Below are positions 34,891 through 47,479 of a stretch of 64,000 nucleotides of DNA, piece after piece. The notes under the pieces were generated by a model that was not told the DNA's origin, searched no databases, and was given only the letters and a program-made list of their open reading frames with translations. How positions within the stretch are numbered: the first letter of the stretch is position 1; each line of letters starts with the position of its first letter. The DNA comes from Pachypanchax playfairii (Eukaryota > Chordata > Actinopteri > Cyprinodontiformes > Aplocheilidae): positions 7,882,165 to 7,946,164 of the forward strand of contig SSNP01000001.1 of NCBI GenBank assembly GCA_006937955.1, in the 5' to 3' direction. Position numbers and translations under genes: made by a program.

Positions 34891-37800
34891 ACAAATAAAC
34901 ACATGGCAATACCAAAAATACCAAAGAACCTGTATTTAATTTTCGTCAGATGCCTTTTTAATGAAAATTTTGATTACTGCAAGGATATTCACACTCTCTA
35001 AGAAAGTCCAAATCCATCTAGTTAATCCACATAATGAAAAGCTCATATGTGCAGCATAGAGTATTTGTATTATTTTCATACACAACAAAAGGAACATTGA
35101 AAGGGTGAACATGGGGTACTTAACCCTGCCTCTGAGACATTAAAACTTCCATGATAAGTCTTGACAGCAGGGGGTGATTTTATGTTTGCCACTGACTTCC
35201 CAATTGCTGCACAGATGAGATAAAGTCTCAGTTTAAGCTGACTGCAGTTCTAAATTAGCTCAGAATCTAATAACTTCTCCCATGATTTTATTCCTCCACA
35301 TGAGGAAAGTCATTATCCTGTATCACCACAGTATGTCAGTAATACTGCCAGCTGTAGAAATGAAGGAATTTGGTATGCGGTAGGGTCATTTGAAAGCATC
35401 TCAGTTTACTTTTTGAAAAGTGAAATAAAAGGGACACAGCAGAATTTTCCCATCTTGTTATGGCTCAATGACACAGCAGCATAGAGCAAACAACAACCAA
35501 CTGCAGCTGCATTACGTGTATGACCCAATTTTATCATAATCTTCCCAAGCTTTTACCAGATTCCCAAGAGGCACTGTGGAATGATGACATTTGAGTAGAT
35601 GCAAATTAGAAGGCTGTTACAGTTAAAGTGAAAAGTAAAATTACTCATCTTAAGTTGTTTTCTGTTGTCTTAAAACGTTAGTTTCCTGAATATTAGTGAT
35701 GAATGTTACTTGTTTCCAAGGCAATTTGACCTGTATGGAGTATTCTTTTGGATCGATTGGAGTCTTGAAACTGGTAGAGTGGCTTGCCTGCTTCAAGGTA
35801 TTGACAGAGAAAACAAATCACTGCATTGTAAGAAGTGAAAAGCTCATTTCCACTTCAGAGGAGTACACATTTTCCTCTTTGAAACTGAGTGCTTTGCTTT
35901 GGTTTCCACCATTTTGAGTCTCTTTTTATACCAACAAGATTTTATTTGCAATTGTATCTACAACACAAACTTAAACAGCTAAAGGTCTACCAATATTGGT
36001 AGAGATATTTAGTAAACCCGAACAATTTAAAATTGGATGAGAAGTAGCCGTTGTAGAATTGGGCTGATGTGTTAGTTATTTATTTATTTATTTTTCCCTT
36101 CTGGCTACTGTTGAATGATAACAGACTAGAGCTGGTGCTGATGCTCTGAAAAGATGATGAGTAGTATTTACAAAGTATTGCAAAACACTGTTTCAAATAA
36201 AATATTGTCTTTTTGACTGTAGATGTTCATCCATTTGTTAAAAAGTCAAAATCTTAGGAATTAAATTAAAAGTTATAGACTTTATTCAGTCATTTTTTTC
36301 AAAAGTTTCTTTAATACTTTGTATTTTAAAGATAAACTCACATGAACTCAATTGGCGCCTTTTAGCTATTTTCTATCAAACAATGAATTAGAATAATCTA
36401 TTAGTTTAATAACTGTGTGGGGGATCTGTGAACACCTTTACTCATGCATGAATAATCTGTTATTATCTTTTAGTTTCGATGGCCACAAGTCAGATAGTTT
36501 CACACAACTGCAGTTACAAATCAGCCCAAATGGCCCTAAGGTGGGGGGGGATGTGCTGGTGTTTAAGTGCGTGTGGGGGTACATATTCACAACAGTGCAT
36601 AGGTACAGTCCTTAGCCTAGACCTATTCTTTTTGGCCGCCGAAAAAGAGAATTGTGCCAACATGATTAATGGTCATGATTACCTACTCAGAAAATGTGGT
36701 TTTCTGGCCCAGCAGCTTTACTTTTATGACTTCAACCTGAGGCAATATGTTTTATCATGCAGCCTAAGCTGCAGACATAACTCCCCAGAAAGTGTGTGCT
36801 GATGACCAAACATATCGCTGATAGAGAGTTTACCATGATCTGTTTGGGAAGGGAGGTAAAGCCTCCCGTGGACTGCAGCACAGACATTTAAGCTTTAACA
36901 TCAATATTGGCCTCAGGAGTTTGGGACTGACATTAAATTTCAATCTAGCTGTGTGCTTGTGGGTGTATATGAGAACAAAACAAACTAATTCAATTGCAGA
37001 TTGTGCTGAGCAGGGGAACAGTCTAAGGTCAGAATATATCTAAAATACCCAGCAATATCGGGTCTGGATCTAGATCTCCTGCTTTATATTATTAAGATGC
37101 TGCTGACTGAATAATCCAAGCAAGCCTCTAGAGATTCATTGATACAATCACTAGTCACATTTACAATATTATGCATTTCTCAAAGGTCTCACAGTGCCTG
37201 CGAGCTTTGAGAGTACGCACAAACATCCAAGCATCTGCATTTGTGTCTCTGCCTTTGCAGCACTTGTGCCCTAAGTAGTTCCCAAGTGACACTCCCTCAT
37301 TATTAACCTACAGTACAGTTAATTTCTCCCACAAACACTACAACAATCTTTATTATGACTCAGTAGTACTCAACCTCCACCAAACTACTCTCCATCTTGT
37401 CACTGAGCCTCAAAGGTTAGCCTCTCTATAAAGGCTGTGGCTCTTCATGACATTTTCCTTGATGACTTATTTGGCTGTTTGTTTGTGATAAATATCAACC
37501 ACGCTGTTGTTGCCACTTGGAATTACTTGCTCATTAAGCCACGATAAGAGAGTTTGTTCCAGATTAAAGTGAACTGTTAATGAGGAAATCAGACCTGTGA
37601 TAAATCAGCAATGTAAATAGGAACACTTCCTGATGGGGAAACTAATCCATCTACTCCTTGGTCAACCTCTGCCTAAAACTGAAAAGGGTTCAGCAACATC
37701 AGCAGCATATAGCTGAGTTTATAAATAATTATGTGATATTAATTAGATGGGGAACAGAAAGTGAAGAGGAAATATGTCAAATATTAGAAACTCTTGCTTG

Positions 37801-39093
37801 TTTTTGGCTAGTGAACACCATTTCTTGGAGTATTAACACCATCATCCATCACCGAGTGGCTAAAAATGTGAAAGCTGCTGAGGTTGTTCCAAGAACAGTG
37901 AGAGAATTCAGAAAGTGAGAAAGACTGAAAACTCAGTAGTGACTAAATGATCAACAGATACATCAAACTCTGCAGATCAATCACTGTCATTTTGGCACTA
38001 TGATACCTTCAGATCTTAATTAACACTTGTAAATATGTCAATGAATTCCCATTCCATCTTTCAGCTGGTGATCATCACATTAAAAAATAAACTTCATCTG
38101 ACTAAAGAACTACCTTTTTCTAATAGCTAAGAGCTAAACAAAGAATGAAGTTATGTAAGTAAAATGTTCTTAAAGGAACATTTAATGCATTGTTTTTTCA
38201 GATATTACATCTCTGTATAGTCAGTATTAAACCAGGCACCACCAACACATTGTACATAAGCAGCTGCATCCAGATCTCAAAGGAGGAAAATGTGTAATGT
38301 CTCCAGTCTCCAGCCTCCCCTCATTTTGGAATGAATAAATCAGTCATTTCTGTGCAGACTCAGTCATTTCTCTGATGACTGACAGCTCCTGTGTTGCTGC
38401 CAGGAGGCCCAATGCAGCAGCTAAGCTGCAGCTTTATGTGCTGCTCAGCCACTGGGGCAGTGGGGTGTGTTGCCATCTCACATCTAATGTGTAGTCTGGT
38501 TTAACTCATTCCTGAGCCACCTTTTTTTTCCTTGAGCAAAGTAGAAATGCTAAAATATTACCTGTCAGTAAAATAAATTAAACAGTCTAGATTAAGGATG
38601 TGATGGCTTATGGAGGTTATGCACGTAATGTTTAGAGACATTCTTCTTGGTTTGGTCATGCCCCTCCAGCATCTTTTGCCCCTTGTTCAAGCACCTCTCC
38701 CCTCAATTGAGTAGCAAGAACACTACTGCCTCAAAGAACATGAACATCTGGACCAACTCCAACACATAGTGACACAGAATGAGAACAACAATAAAGGAGC
38801 TGACTATATGAAAACAATTAATAGAAACTTGTATTAGTTTATCGTGGTCAACCATATTTTTTGGCAATGTTTTCTAGAAGAAAATAAATGTTATGTATTC
38901 TACTTTTGGGTTGGTATTATTTACAATGGTATGATTTTGACTTTTCAGCTGATAAATAATGCTGATGCATTAATTATATAAATGAAATATGTATGAAAGG
39001 TAACTTTACATACTTAGCTCCTCAAAAACAATTTATTTCTAGTTGTCTAACTCTTGGTACATGGATTGCACAAATTGTGACAGGGAGAACTAG
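34891..39093. other. AT-rich non-coding DNA
   Basis: No gene or recognised mobile element. It contains a (TTTA)n run near 36079-36094. Low-repeat patches at about 37080-37620 and 38200-38520 look like unique sequence; the first has several homeodomain- and forkhead-like words. An 86-codon frame at 37658-37918 is unassigned. Confidence 0.55.
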
Positions 39094-39313
39094 AAAAGCA
39101 CTCGGAGTGCACAGACCTCCACCAAGTGGACATATTGTAGAAAGTACTATGTCCTGATCCTTAAAAAAAATTCCTGGATCCAGACGGTATAATCCAGATC
39201 ACCCCCAAAATCTAATCCAGTGTCCCATGGCTCATTTCTGACCTTTCCTGAAAATTTAATCAAAATCCATCCAGAAGTTTTGGAGTTATCAACAGACAGA
39301 CAGACAGACCAGC

Positions 39314-39386
<73 letters not shown>

Positions 39387-39424
39387 CAGACCCTGATGAA
39401 ATCATGACCTCCTTGGTGGAGGAA
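39094..39424. mobile_element. Inverted-repeat-ended element carrying a (CAGA)n tract
   Basis: Perfect 11-bp inverted repeats (CCTCCACCAAG at 39116-39126 and CTTGGTGGAGG at 39412-39422) bracket about 275 bp. The interior includes TAATCCAGATCACCCCCAAA, CTGAAAATTTAATCAAAATC and GTTTTGGAGTTATC, the interior of a very abundant teleost repeat that often carries GACA-type microsatellites. No coding capacity. The exact class (foldback/MITE versus LINE-derived) is uncertain. Confidence 0.65.
39292..39387. repeat. (CAGA)n microsatellite
   Basis: About 24 tetranucleotide units with a single break (ccagcagaca, near 39308). The long run of C-V-L-S codons in the minus-strand frame 39260-39631 is simply its translation. 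Confidence 0.98.
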
Positions 39425-40586
39425 AGTAAGGAACCTGTCTATCATTTCATTCAGGATTGAAAGGGTGTATTGGGGTGCAGTGGTGTTGTAAGAAGGGGGT
39501 ATCCAAGCAGTAATGAAGGTAAAAGTCATGTGAACCTCTATTGACATATTTCTTTTGCACACAGAGAAGTGAGTTTTATGCCTATTTAAAAAACACTTGT
39601 CCTCATGTGTGCTGGAGCTGCTGGCTGTCATTCTGCTGTCTCAAGTATAATTAAACTGTGATTTTATTGAAGAGCTTTGAAAAGGAGTGTATGCCTGGCT
39701 GCTAAGCAGGGAAATGATAGACAATAAGTAAAGTAAGCATTCCTTAGGTTAAGAATTATTCTTGTTCTGACATATTGAATATGCTTGATGTAGTTTCTGA
39801 AGATGTAAACCATTGTGAAATTGCATTTGATACTATACGTATGTTTATAGAATCAAGCTGATTAAACTCCACAGCAAAAAATAAATACATTGATTAAACA
39901 TGTTGATGAAATTAAATCTGAAACTATAAGTATCTCAGAAGAGAGTTAATTTAGAACACATTATTTAAAAATTACATAAAAGGTGCTCAAAGGTCCATCA
40001 AAAATAAACACACTACACTGTTTTATGATTAGATTAGCATTTTACTAAAATACTCACACTTTAATTAATTTGCACACTGGATGCTTTTATAGCCAAAACA
40101 ATGATCATGTAAGATATCAATTATCTAAGATAATTGTTTGAAAAAAAATCCCACAAATTCCCATTTAGCTGCTCATATGTGTGAAAAACTGCCACTCCTT
40201 TGCAGTTATGTGTAATCATCCATGGGATTACCCCACATTGAGAGTGACGTTTATGACCACTCTCACACTTTGTTTAAACCACATAAACACTGTTGATTTC
40301 AATGTATAGGTACAGTAGAAACTGCTTTGTTTTGATGAGGATGTGTTACTTTCAACAAACTAATGTAAAAAGGAATCATTTTTACTCTTGAATGAACATG
40401 ATGTCCATCTGTCTCACAGTTTTTGTTTTAACCTCATGGACCATGAAGATATTGGCCTCTGTTGAACCATTATACAGTGGGAGTGTGTCTGAGGCATTCA
40501 TTGTAATTTGAGGTGCAGTTTTAATTTATATCATATACTCAACAAAACATTTTATGCCACCGTAAGCGTTTTGTAAGACAACCAGC
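39425..40586. other. AT-rich non-coding DNA
   Basis: Nothing recognised; a small perfect inverted repeat (CAATTATCT arms) lies at 40118-40136. Confidence 0.6.
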
Positions 40587-40964
40587 TGTAATTTCCGAAC
40601 TATAAGCTGCTACTTTTTCACGCTTTTCAAAGCAGGAAATAGCGCTGCTGCATGTAAGCTTATAGAGCACAGGAGGAAGATAAAGATAACAATCAATTAC
40701 ATTTCCTAGTAGACTAGGAAACTAGTATTTTTTTTATTTATTTTTTTAACCAGCAGTGTCACAGGCAGTTCAGGAAAAAAGTAGTAATGGTATGTATTTG
40801 TATCTCTGACCAGTGTGTATTTCATCAACAGTTTGAAAAAAGTATCATGTTACAATGTGGACATCTGTGGCTTAAGTGCAGCCTATATATGTAGAAATGT
40901 GTTTTTTTTTCTTTTAAAGTTTATGGGTGCTGCTTATATTATGGCTTCAAGTCCAGAAAGTACA
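40587..40964. mobile_element. Non-autonomous DNA transposon (MITE), about 378 bp
   Basis: The left end TGTAATTTCCGAACTATAAG then CTGCTAC and the right end, whose reverse complement begins TGTACTTTCTGGACTTGAAG and resumes TATAAGCAGC, are recognisable imperfect terminal inverted repeats; the right one carries a roughly 11-bp insertion. The words (CCGGACTATAAGCCGC, GGGTGCGGCTTATA in the family) belong to a widespread fish MITE. The interior is AT-rich and non-coding and includes an 8-bp inverted repeat (TTCCTAGT-ag-ACTAGGAA). Target duplication unclear. Confidence 0.7.
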
Positions 40965-41013
40965 ATCATTTATGTTGTGATTTACAGTCAAGCCATCATC
41001 AATAAAGCCTTTT

Positions 41014-41152
41014 CTGAATCTAAGTTATCCAGGATATGGTGATTGTAACAGTTTTCTTTTAAAGAGACAACTGGACTTATCTCATTTTTAATGTTGTTTC
41101 ATTTTTCATCTAAACATTTTCTTCATTTCTAATCAGTGTTGGGAATTTCAGG
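41014..41152 (+). mobile_element. Foldback repeat family, one arm (copy 2)
   Basis: GAATCTAAGTTATCCAGGAT, then AGACAACTGGACTTATCTCA, CATTTTTCATCTAAACATTT and TTCTAATCAGTGTTGGGAAT follow the left arm of the element at 45901-46425 (AGATTCTCAGTCATCCAGGA and so on) in the same order. It starts only 50 bp after the MITE at 40587. Confidence 0.65.
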
Positions 41153-44100
41153 TTTAACCTCCTTTTGACATCTTCTCAAACTCCCACAAACTTGCAGATT
41201 GAACAGCAAAAGGTGGATAATGATTCTAAATTATTGCGAGCATTTAAAAATATGTTATTCTCAAGTTTGTATCAGTACCATTTTTATTAAGAAACTTGAA
41301 TAAACCATACCTATCTTCTTAACAAAAGTGGGAGCAAAATACAGAAAATGTTGGTCATCCGTAGTAAAATCTCTTCTTTTAGCTTCGCAAGTCAAAGTGT
41401 GTTTTAGGTTCGGCTTTGAAGAGACAATTATTCTACTGATGTGTCTGTTTATGGTCTTAAAACATTTTAATACAGTTTCCTTAGAAGGCAAGGTTATATC
41501 ACTGAATTGGCTTTAAGCTGAACTAGATAACAATAACATTAAAATGTAAATTAGTATGTTAATTATTACCTTTACTTATAGGTTAATATGTTGGGCATCA
41601 ATTTATTCTATGAAGCAAAAGGTTTAGCAGCGTTTCAGGGTTAAAAAAACAAATCTCTGTACACCATCTTCTGTAAGAACTCTGCTGCTGTGCACAGAAC
41701 AGCTGTTGGGAATTCAAGAAAGTGTTTCAGTTCCACTTGACTCCTTGTAATCATTGTTAGAATCAAAAACACTTCATGTGTTTGCTAGCTTGTGCATGTC
41801 TTGTGAAAAAAATTGCCACCATTTATTGTTCAAGGAGTCATTGAAACTCCAATGAAATGTACTTTGCTGTCAGGAAATAGTAAGAGAACCTGTGATGGTT
41901 GATTCTGACTAATTATTTATCTCAGCTGAGGGAAAGGTCTCTTTCGAAAGATGGTTAAACAAACAATGAAAAATATGCTCTACTGCCTGAACTGTGTTTT
42001 CTGTTGTGGATTATAAAGTTGAATGATAGTGCTAATCTCACATTTTTTTACATGTTTTTGTTATAAATGTATTTAATTATTTTATTTTTAGAAGTACTTT
42101 GCTTATAAATTGTTAACCCAAATATCTTTTCTCGTTAAAGCTAGTTTTATTGTTATACAACAAGGAAAAGGCTAAATTTTAAAAGAAAGACAGCATAACT
42201 AAATAGACACAACAGTTTTGTCTTGAAGAAACAATAAACCTTTTGACAGGCACATAATGCTCAAGACAGATAATTGTATTCTCTTAAATTAATAGTCAAT
42301 GAGACTCATATTCAAAGCCTTTGACTAATAGAAGTTCTATAGCGATACTTAAAAAAAAAAAAACTATCATTATCCCTTTTAAAATTGCAAAAGAAGTCCC
42401 TTGTGCAATACCAATGACTGCAGTCCAAACAGACCGAAGGCCATAAGAAGATGATTGGCTTTTTTCCAAATTAAATCTTGACAACAGACTATAAATCACA
42501 GGCACTGCCCTTAAAGTGCTGAAAACGCACTTTCTCATTGTGAAACCGTCCTTCTGAGGGTTGGGGACCTGGAGTGGAAAATGGATCTGACAACCCAAAT
42601 GTTAATTATTTGGACATAAAGTGGAGTCATTAGGAGACAACTTTGTCTTAGAATAATGTCTTAGACGAGCATAAAGACGTGAAAGTCAAAGATACATTAG
42701 GTATGATTAACGTCTGGTCTCAAGCACAACGAACTGTTGCTTTAATGCCGGGGCCACATATTAATGCTGCATTAATCAGATCTGACTAATCAAATCAATT
42801 TACAAAAGACATTTACACAACTATTGAGTTATTATTGATGAATAAATGCAAAAAAATAATGGATCCTTTTTGGCATCATTCATAATTCAAGTCATCTATT
42901 TAAGGCACTTTAGGGCTCAACTTTAGGGACATCAGAATATGTGTGACAAGTCCAAGAAAAAAGGTCTTTGTCCATTTGAATCATTTCCCTCTTCAGTGAT
43001 TGCCCCCTGAAGTCTTTTGGCAGCCTAAATATTTCCCACTATATTACTCATAAAGCTCTACAGATTGCATTACTCATATCAGGGAAGAGTGGATTATAGT
43101 AAGACCCTTTGACTCTATCACTGTTGATTTCCCTTGAGGCATCAGAATGAACTTTAATGAATCTCCATTTTTACCAAACCCCTTGCTGAGAGGTGACTGA
43201 AATTGGTGTGTCATAGGCAATAAATGAGTCATATGAGCAGCTTTATTGTATGAATAAAGATGGCAGATTTTGGTCCAAGTCTGTAGTTTCTCATTTGGTT
43301 TTATCATGATGAAGTCCTTAATCTAAAAATCTGACAAAAAGCTATCTTCTGTTTTACCTCCCAGTAACTTAAGTAGGATTAGTTGAACTTTGCTTGCATT
43401 TGAGGAACGGAAGATAAATGTATTTTACGTGGTACATTTATTAAATTTAACGGAGTTGGAGTTACTTATCTTTTTTCAAATCAATTGCTATTTTATATCT
43501 AATTGGTTTAAGCTTATTTATATGAAATCTTTAATATACTTTTGTCCACACATTATGAAGATTTTGACTATAAAGTTGTGCTGTCTTATCAGATGAGGTG
43601 ATTTGGGATGGAACAATACTTTCATGAAGTTCAAAATATATATCTATATAATGCACAAAATCCCAACGCTAACACTAACAGACTTGTTTGTGTGAATACA
43701 GCTAGATTCTAATTTCAAAGAATCCAAAGTCATACTCTGAGTGAATACACCCGTCAGTCCAAAAAAGAAAAAAAAATGCTTTCAGAGCTTATCTCTCATC
43801 CTGTGTTTCTTATCTTGTTTGTTGCTATACTGGAATTCAATTTCTTGTTACAGAGATTTTACAAACATTCTTTTTTTATTATTTTCTCCCTTTTCACTCC
43901 CTTTAAACTTCTATATATATATATATCTGATTTCATGTTTAACCAAACTACACTAAAATCTTACCAGTGAACAACACTAGCAGGCAAAGAAAGCATTGGT
44001 CCTCATGAACAGGAACTGCCATCCCATGGCGTGACATCCCTTCATCTTCAAGATGAAGTGTTGCAACCTGAAACTCCAACTATGGTGAAGCTTTTTTAGC

Positions 44101-45900
44101 CTGCAATAGAGTTGATATTTAATGCTCAATCAGTCTTTCATGAGCTCTGAATACTTTATTTACCCCACTGAAAAAAAAAAAAAAAATTCCTGCATGATGT
44201 GGCTTTTCACTGTCTGTGTAAAATATTGCTGCCAGTGGATGCTTCAGAAATGCTTTGCTTATTTATTTACTGATTTATGTATTTTTTTGACTGTCCAATA
44301 GAAGAATCATTTTCTGTGTAGTATTTATGCATATTTAATAGGTGATAATGACTAGAAATTTAGGGGCTCCTAACAGACATCAAGGATCAACACATACATT
44401 TATGATAATTAGATGAATCATTTAAGATTCAACTCTCCCATTTAATACACATTCAGAACTCAACTCAATTAATGAAATCAAAAAATGATACGAAATGACA
44501 GAGAGCATTGACCTGACATTTTCCATCAACCTGATGTAACATGGCTAAAATGAGAGTTTAAGTTCTGCCCATCTGACACAGAAATAAAACAATCAGTGCA
44601 TAAACCATCTTTTTCTACAGAAACCTTCTTGCTGAGCAGTAACGATGTCCTCACTGCATCAGCCTAACCACTGTCAAGTAAATCTCCAAATTTTATATGT
44701 ATTTTGGGTGCCAGTGCCCTCTATAGTCAGCGTTTGTGGTTGAGTAAATCATTCTTCTGACACATGAGCCGAGCTTTGAATGTCTGAATACTCACACTGT
44801 ATTTCACAAAGAACTGCAATGTCAAATCCTATTTGTAACTTGCACAGCTCCTGATATGTTCCTCTGTCGGTTGCTGATGTTATCCACAGCCACAATACTT
44901 TATGTTTTCAAAAATATTTTAGGCATTTGAACATAAAACAAATTATTGTCACTGAATAAAAACTGTCAAAGTTGAGTAACTGCAGAGATTCTCATATATA
45001 TATATATTCACAAACCCCTACATTTTTCAAAGGGAGCTGTCTTATATCTTATAGCATCTTTAATTTTAATTTCTGACTATTTAGATTTTAATTGAAATTT
45101 TTACTGTCATAACACAAATTACATTTTTACATAATCAAATTGTACTTTTAAATATATAACCTGCTTGTGTTCACCCTCGGTGTAGTGTTCTTAAAATCTG
45201 GTCTTAATAAAAACAACAGATTTTTCCTTGATAACAAAAAATAAGGTAAGGATTAAATACTGAAACTATGTGAGCTGTTGCGTAGAGAGAAGTCGTATGA
45301 GTCTGAAATGAAACCATAATTGAAACATGCTCCATTGTAACCATCCATTACTGGATGTAAAATGTTATCATTATTTTAAAAGTCAAACAAAAGTTACATC
45401 TTGCAATTTTAAAATAAATCATCATATACACAACCATGCACACACCTACGTGCACACACATGCACAATGCCTGGAAGTACTTTGAAAACCATCAGCACTT
45501 TCATGGAAAATAATCATTTTAACCAACTCTTAAGCTGGAGAATGCAGAATTGATTGTTCTTTTTCAAGCAGCACATTTGTTTATCTCAATGGAGTAGAGA
45601 CCAGTCATGGTGACAGTATGTCAATTTCTAAATCAATTGTTGGCTCCCTGCTTCTGGCCTTTGCATTGCATTACCATAGTAATGACTTTTTGACCCTTTT
45701 CCTAAAGCAAAAGTCTTGCGTTACCATTTGTAGACATGGATGGTACTGCTGAAAGACACTTGTGGTGTGTTATTATCATGTGGATTAACTTGTGAAGTGT
45801 CAGAACCAGCTTTATACAACCGTGAAAATTGTAGCCTTGAAAATATCTACCTAAAATGTAAATTTTTTGTCCCTGTTGTAGGATGCTACGTTCTGATAAG
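41153..45900. other. AT-rich non-coding DNA
   Basis: No gene or mobile element recognised. Poly-A (42350-42363, 44170-44185) and short TA runs (43911-43926, 44994-45007) occur. The patch 42380-42900 is comparatively low in repeats and contains a homeodomain-type dyad at 42760-42776 (see findings). Confidence 0.55.
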
Positions 45901-46425
45901 TTAGATTCTCAGTCATCCAGGACATGATAATCCAAAAAAATGTTTATAAAAAAGGGCGACTACACTTATTTTCTGTTCTGTGAGAAAACTACTCACCGTT
46001 CATCCAAAAGGCTTCTTCAGTTCTAATTCTTGTTTCTGGTAACTCTTCTTTCAAACCATCTGTTCTCTCTGTCCAAAATGTGGACATGTCCTAAAGAACA
46101 GTATGTGTTAAAAGAGATAAACCTACATTAAACAGATGAGGTGGTCTCAGGTTCCACTTATCTAACACAAAGCTGTATTGTCTCTACTTCCAAGACAGTT
46201 TTAAAACAATCAAGGTATCAAAACAGTTGATTATAACATCTTGCATAATAAGTCACAGATAACAACTCTTGTGAGGAACAGGTGTGTCAGTAACTCCTTT
46301 GAGCAATGACTTATAAGCCTGAAACTCCCAAATCAGAATTAGAACTGATGAATGTTTTTGGATAAAAAGTGAAACTTTTTTCAAGTAAAAGAAAAAAACT
46401 TTTTGGGCTAGATCATCACGCAGTG
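45901..46425. mobile_element. Foldback element with long imperfect inverted arms (copy 3)
   Basis: The left arm (AGATTCTCAGTCATCCAGGA, then AGGGCGACTACAC, CCGTTCATCCAAAAGGCTTC, TTCAGTTCTAATTCTTG; 45901-46040) is matched in reverse complement by the right arm (CAGAATTAGAACTGATGAA, GGATAAAAAGTGAAAC; 46330-46425). This makes a roughly 525-bp foldback structure with about 250 bp of unrelated centre. It is the most complete of three copies of this family here. No coding capacity. Confidence 0.65.
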
Positions 46426-47355
46426 TATTTACACACTTCATTGGCATTTTAAACTTGCTGCATAATTATACCATCAATATGGCGTGGAAATAGAATTCAT
46501 ACATATTGGATTGAGCCATATGCAAACTCTGTTTTATATGTACATTATTATTACAATATGTAACATATACAGATGGTTTCCAAGAACACAAGGCTTTCCA
46601 ATTAGGGTTGTTAGAATTTTAATAGCACATTTATAACCAACAGCATTTCTAATATTTTGATATTGCAATATTATACACACACAAAGTTAGTTAATACTAA
46701 TATTCTATCACTAGCATGTGTACTTATGTTACATACACAAGTCTTGTTTTCAGCCGTTTTTATTTTTTATGTAAATAGATGCTGATGTAGATTTATTTTT
46801 CTGTGTGTTTATGTGTGCATCTCCCACAAGTTCCTGTAGACATATATGAACAACTGAATCTTTGAACTTAAAGAACCATTTTTGAACCTTGCATAAGAAG
46901 ACAAGTGATATGCATGTTTTTGCTGACACAGTTCTTTGAGGTTTTAATGAAATGCTGGTGACATTATTTAGTACATGTTTTAATTCCCCTCCTGTCACAG
47001 TGTTTAAGTGTCGGTGAGGTTTTATTTGCAATCTTTGTTGTAATTTTTGTCATTGCTTTTGGTTACATTTTCTGTATCCATGTTACCCATTGCTACATTT
47101 GTCTAATATGCTTTGTTCTTCCACAGCTCTCCAGTTAATCAGCTCATCACATGTCTGGATCAGTTAATTCAGCTCAGCTCACTCAGTTTTTCCCTCCCAA
47201 CAGATAAACAGTTCTTGTTCTCCTCTGTTGTTTTCCTGCACCCTGCGTAGCCTTTGAAGCTCATGCCAGTATAATTTTGTACATCTATATTGCTGAATCA
47301 TCAGCTTTTTTTATTAATGTAATACATTTTTATCCCCCCCACCCCCAACACACAC
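46426..47355. other. AT-rich non-coding DNA
   Basis: No gene. The end (47333-47355) is a C-rich run passing into CA repeats at the edge of the assembly gap. The patch 47120-47260 vaguely resembles teleost LTR/DNA-transposon promoter-like sequence; not called. Confidence 0.55.
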
Positions 47356-47479
47356 NNNNNNNNNNNNNNNNNNNNNNNNNNNNNNNNNNNNNNNNNNNNN
47401 NNNNNNNNNNNNNNNNNNNNNNNNNNNNNNNNNNNNNNNNNNNNNNNNNNNNNNNNNNNNNNNNNNNNNNNNNNNNNNN
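47356..47479. other. Assembly gap (124 N)
   Basis: The gap follows ACACACAC directly, so it probably hides a (CA)n microsatellite plus unknown sequence. The two open frames that appear to cross it are artefacts. Confidence 0.98.

Noticed and set aside
39260..39631. 123-codon minus frame with repeated VCLS units
   Set aside because: The repeated residues are the translation of the (CAGA)n microsatellite.
47120..47270. Promoter-like part of an LTR or DNA transposon
   Set aside because: Resemblance is only in general texture (CAGCTC/TTAATCAGCTCATCA words), and no boundaries could be found.
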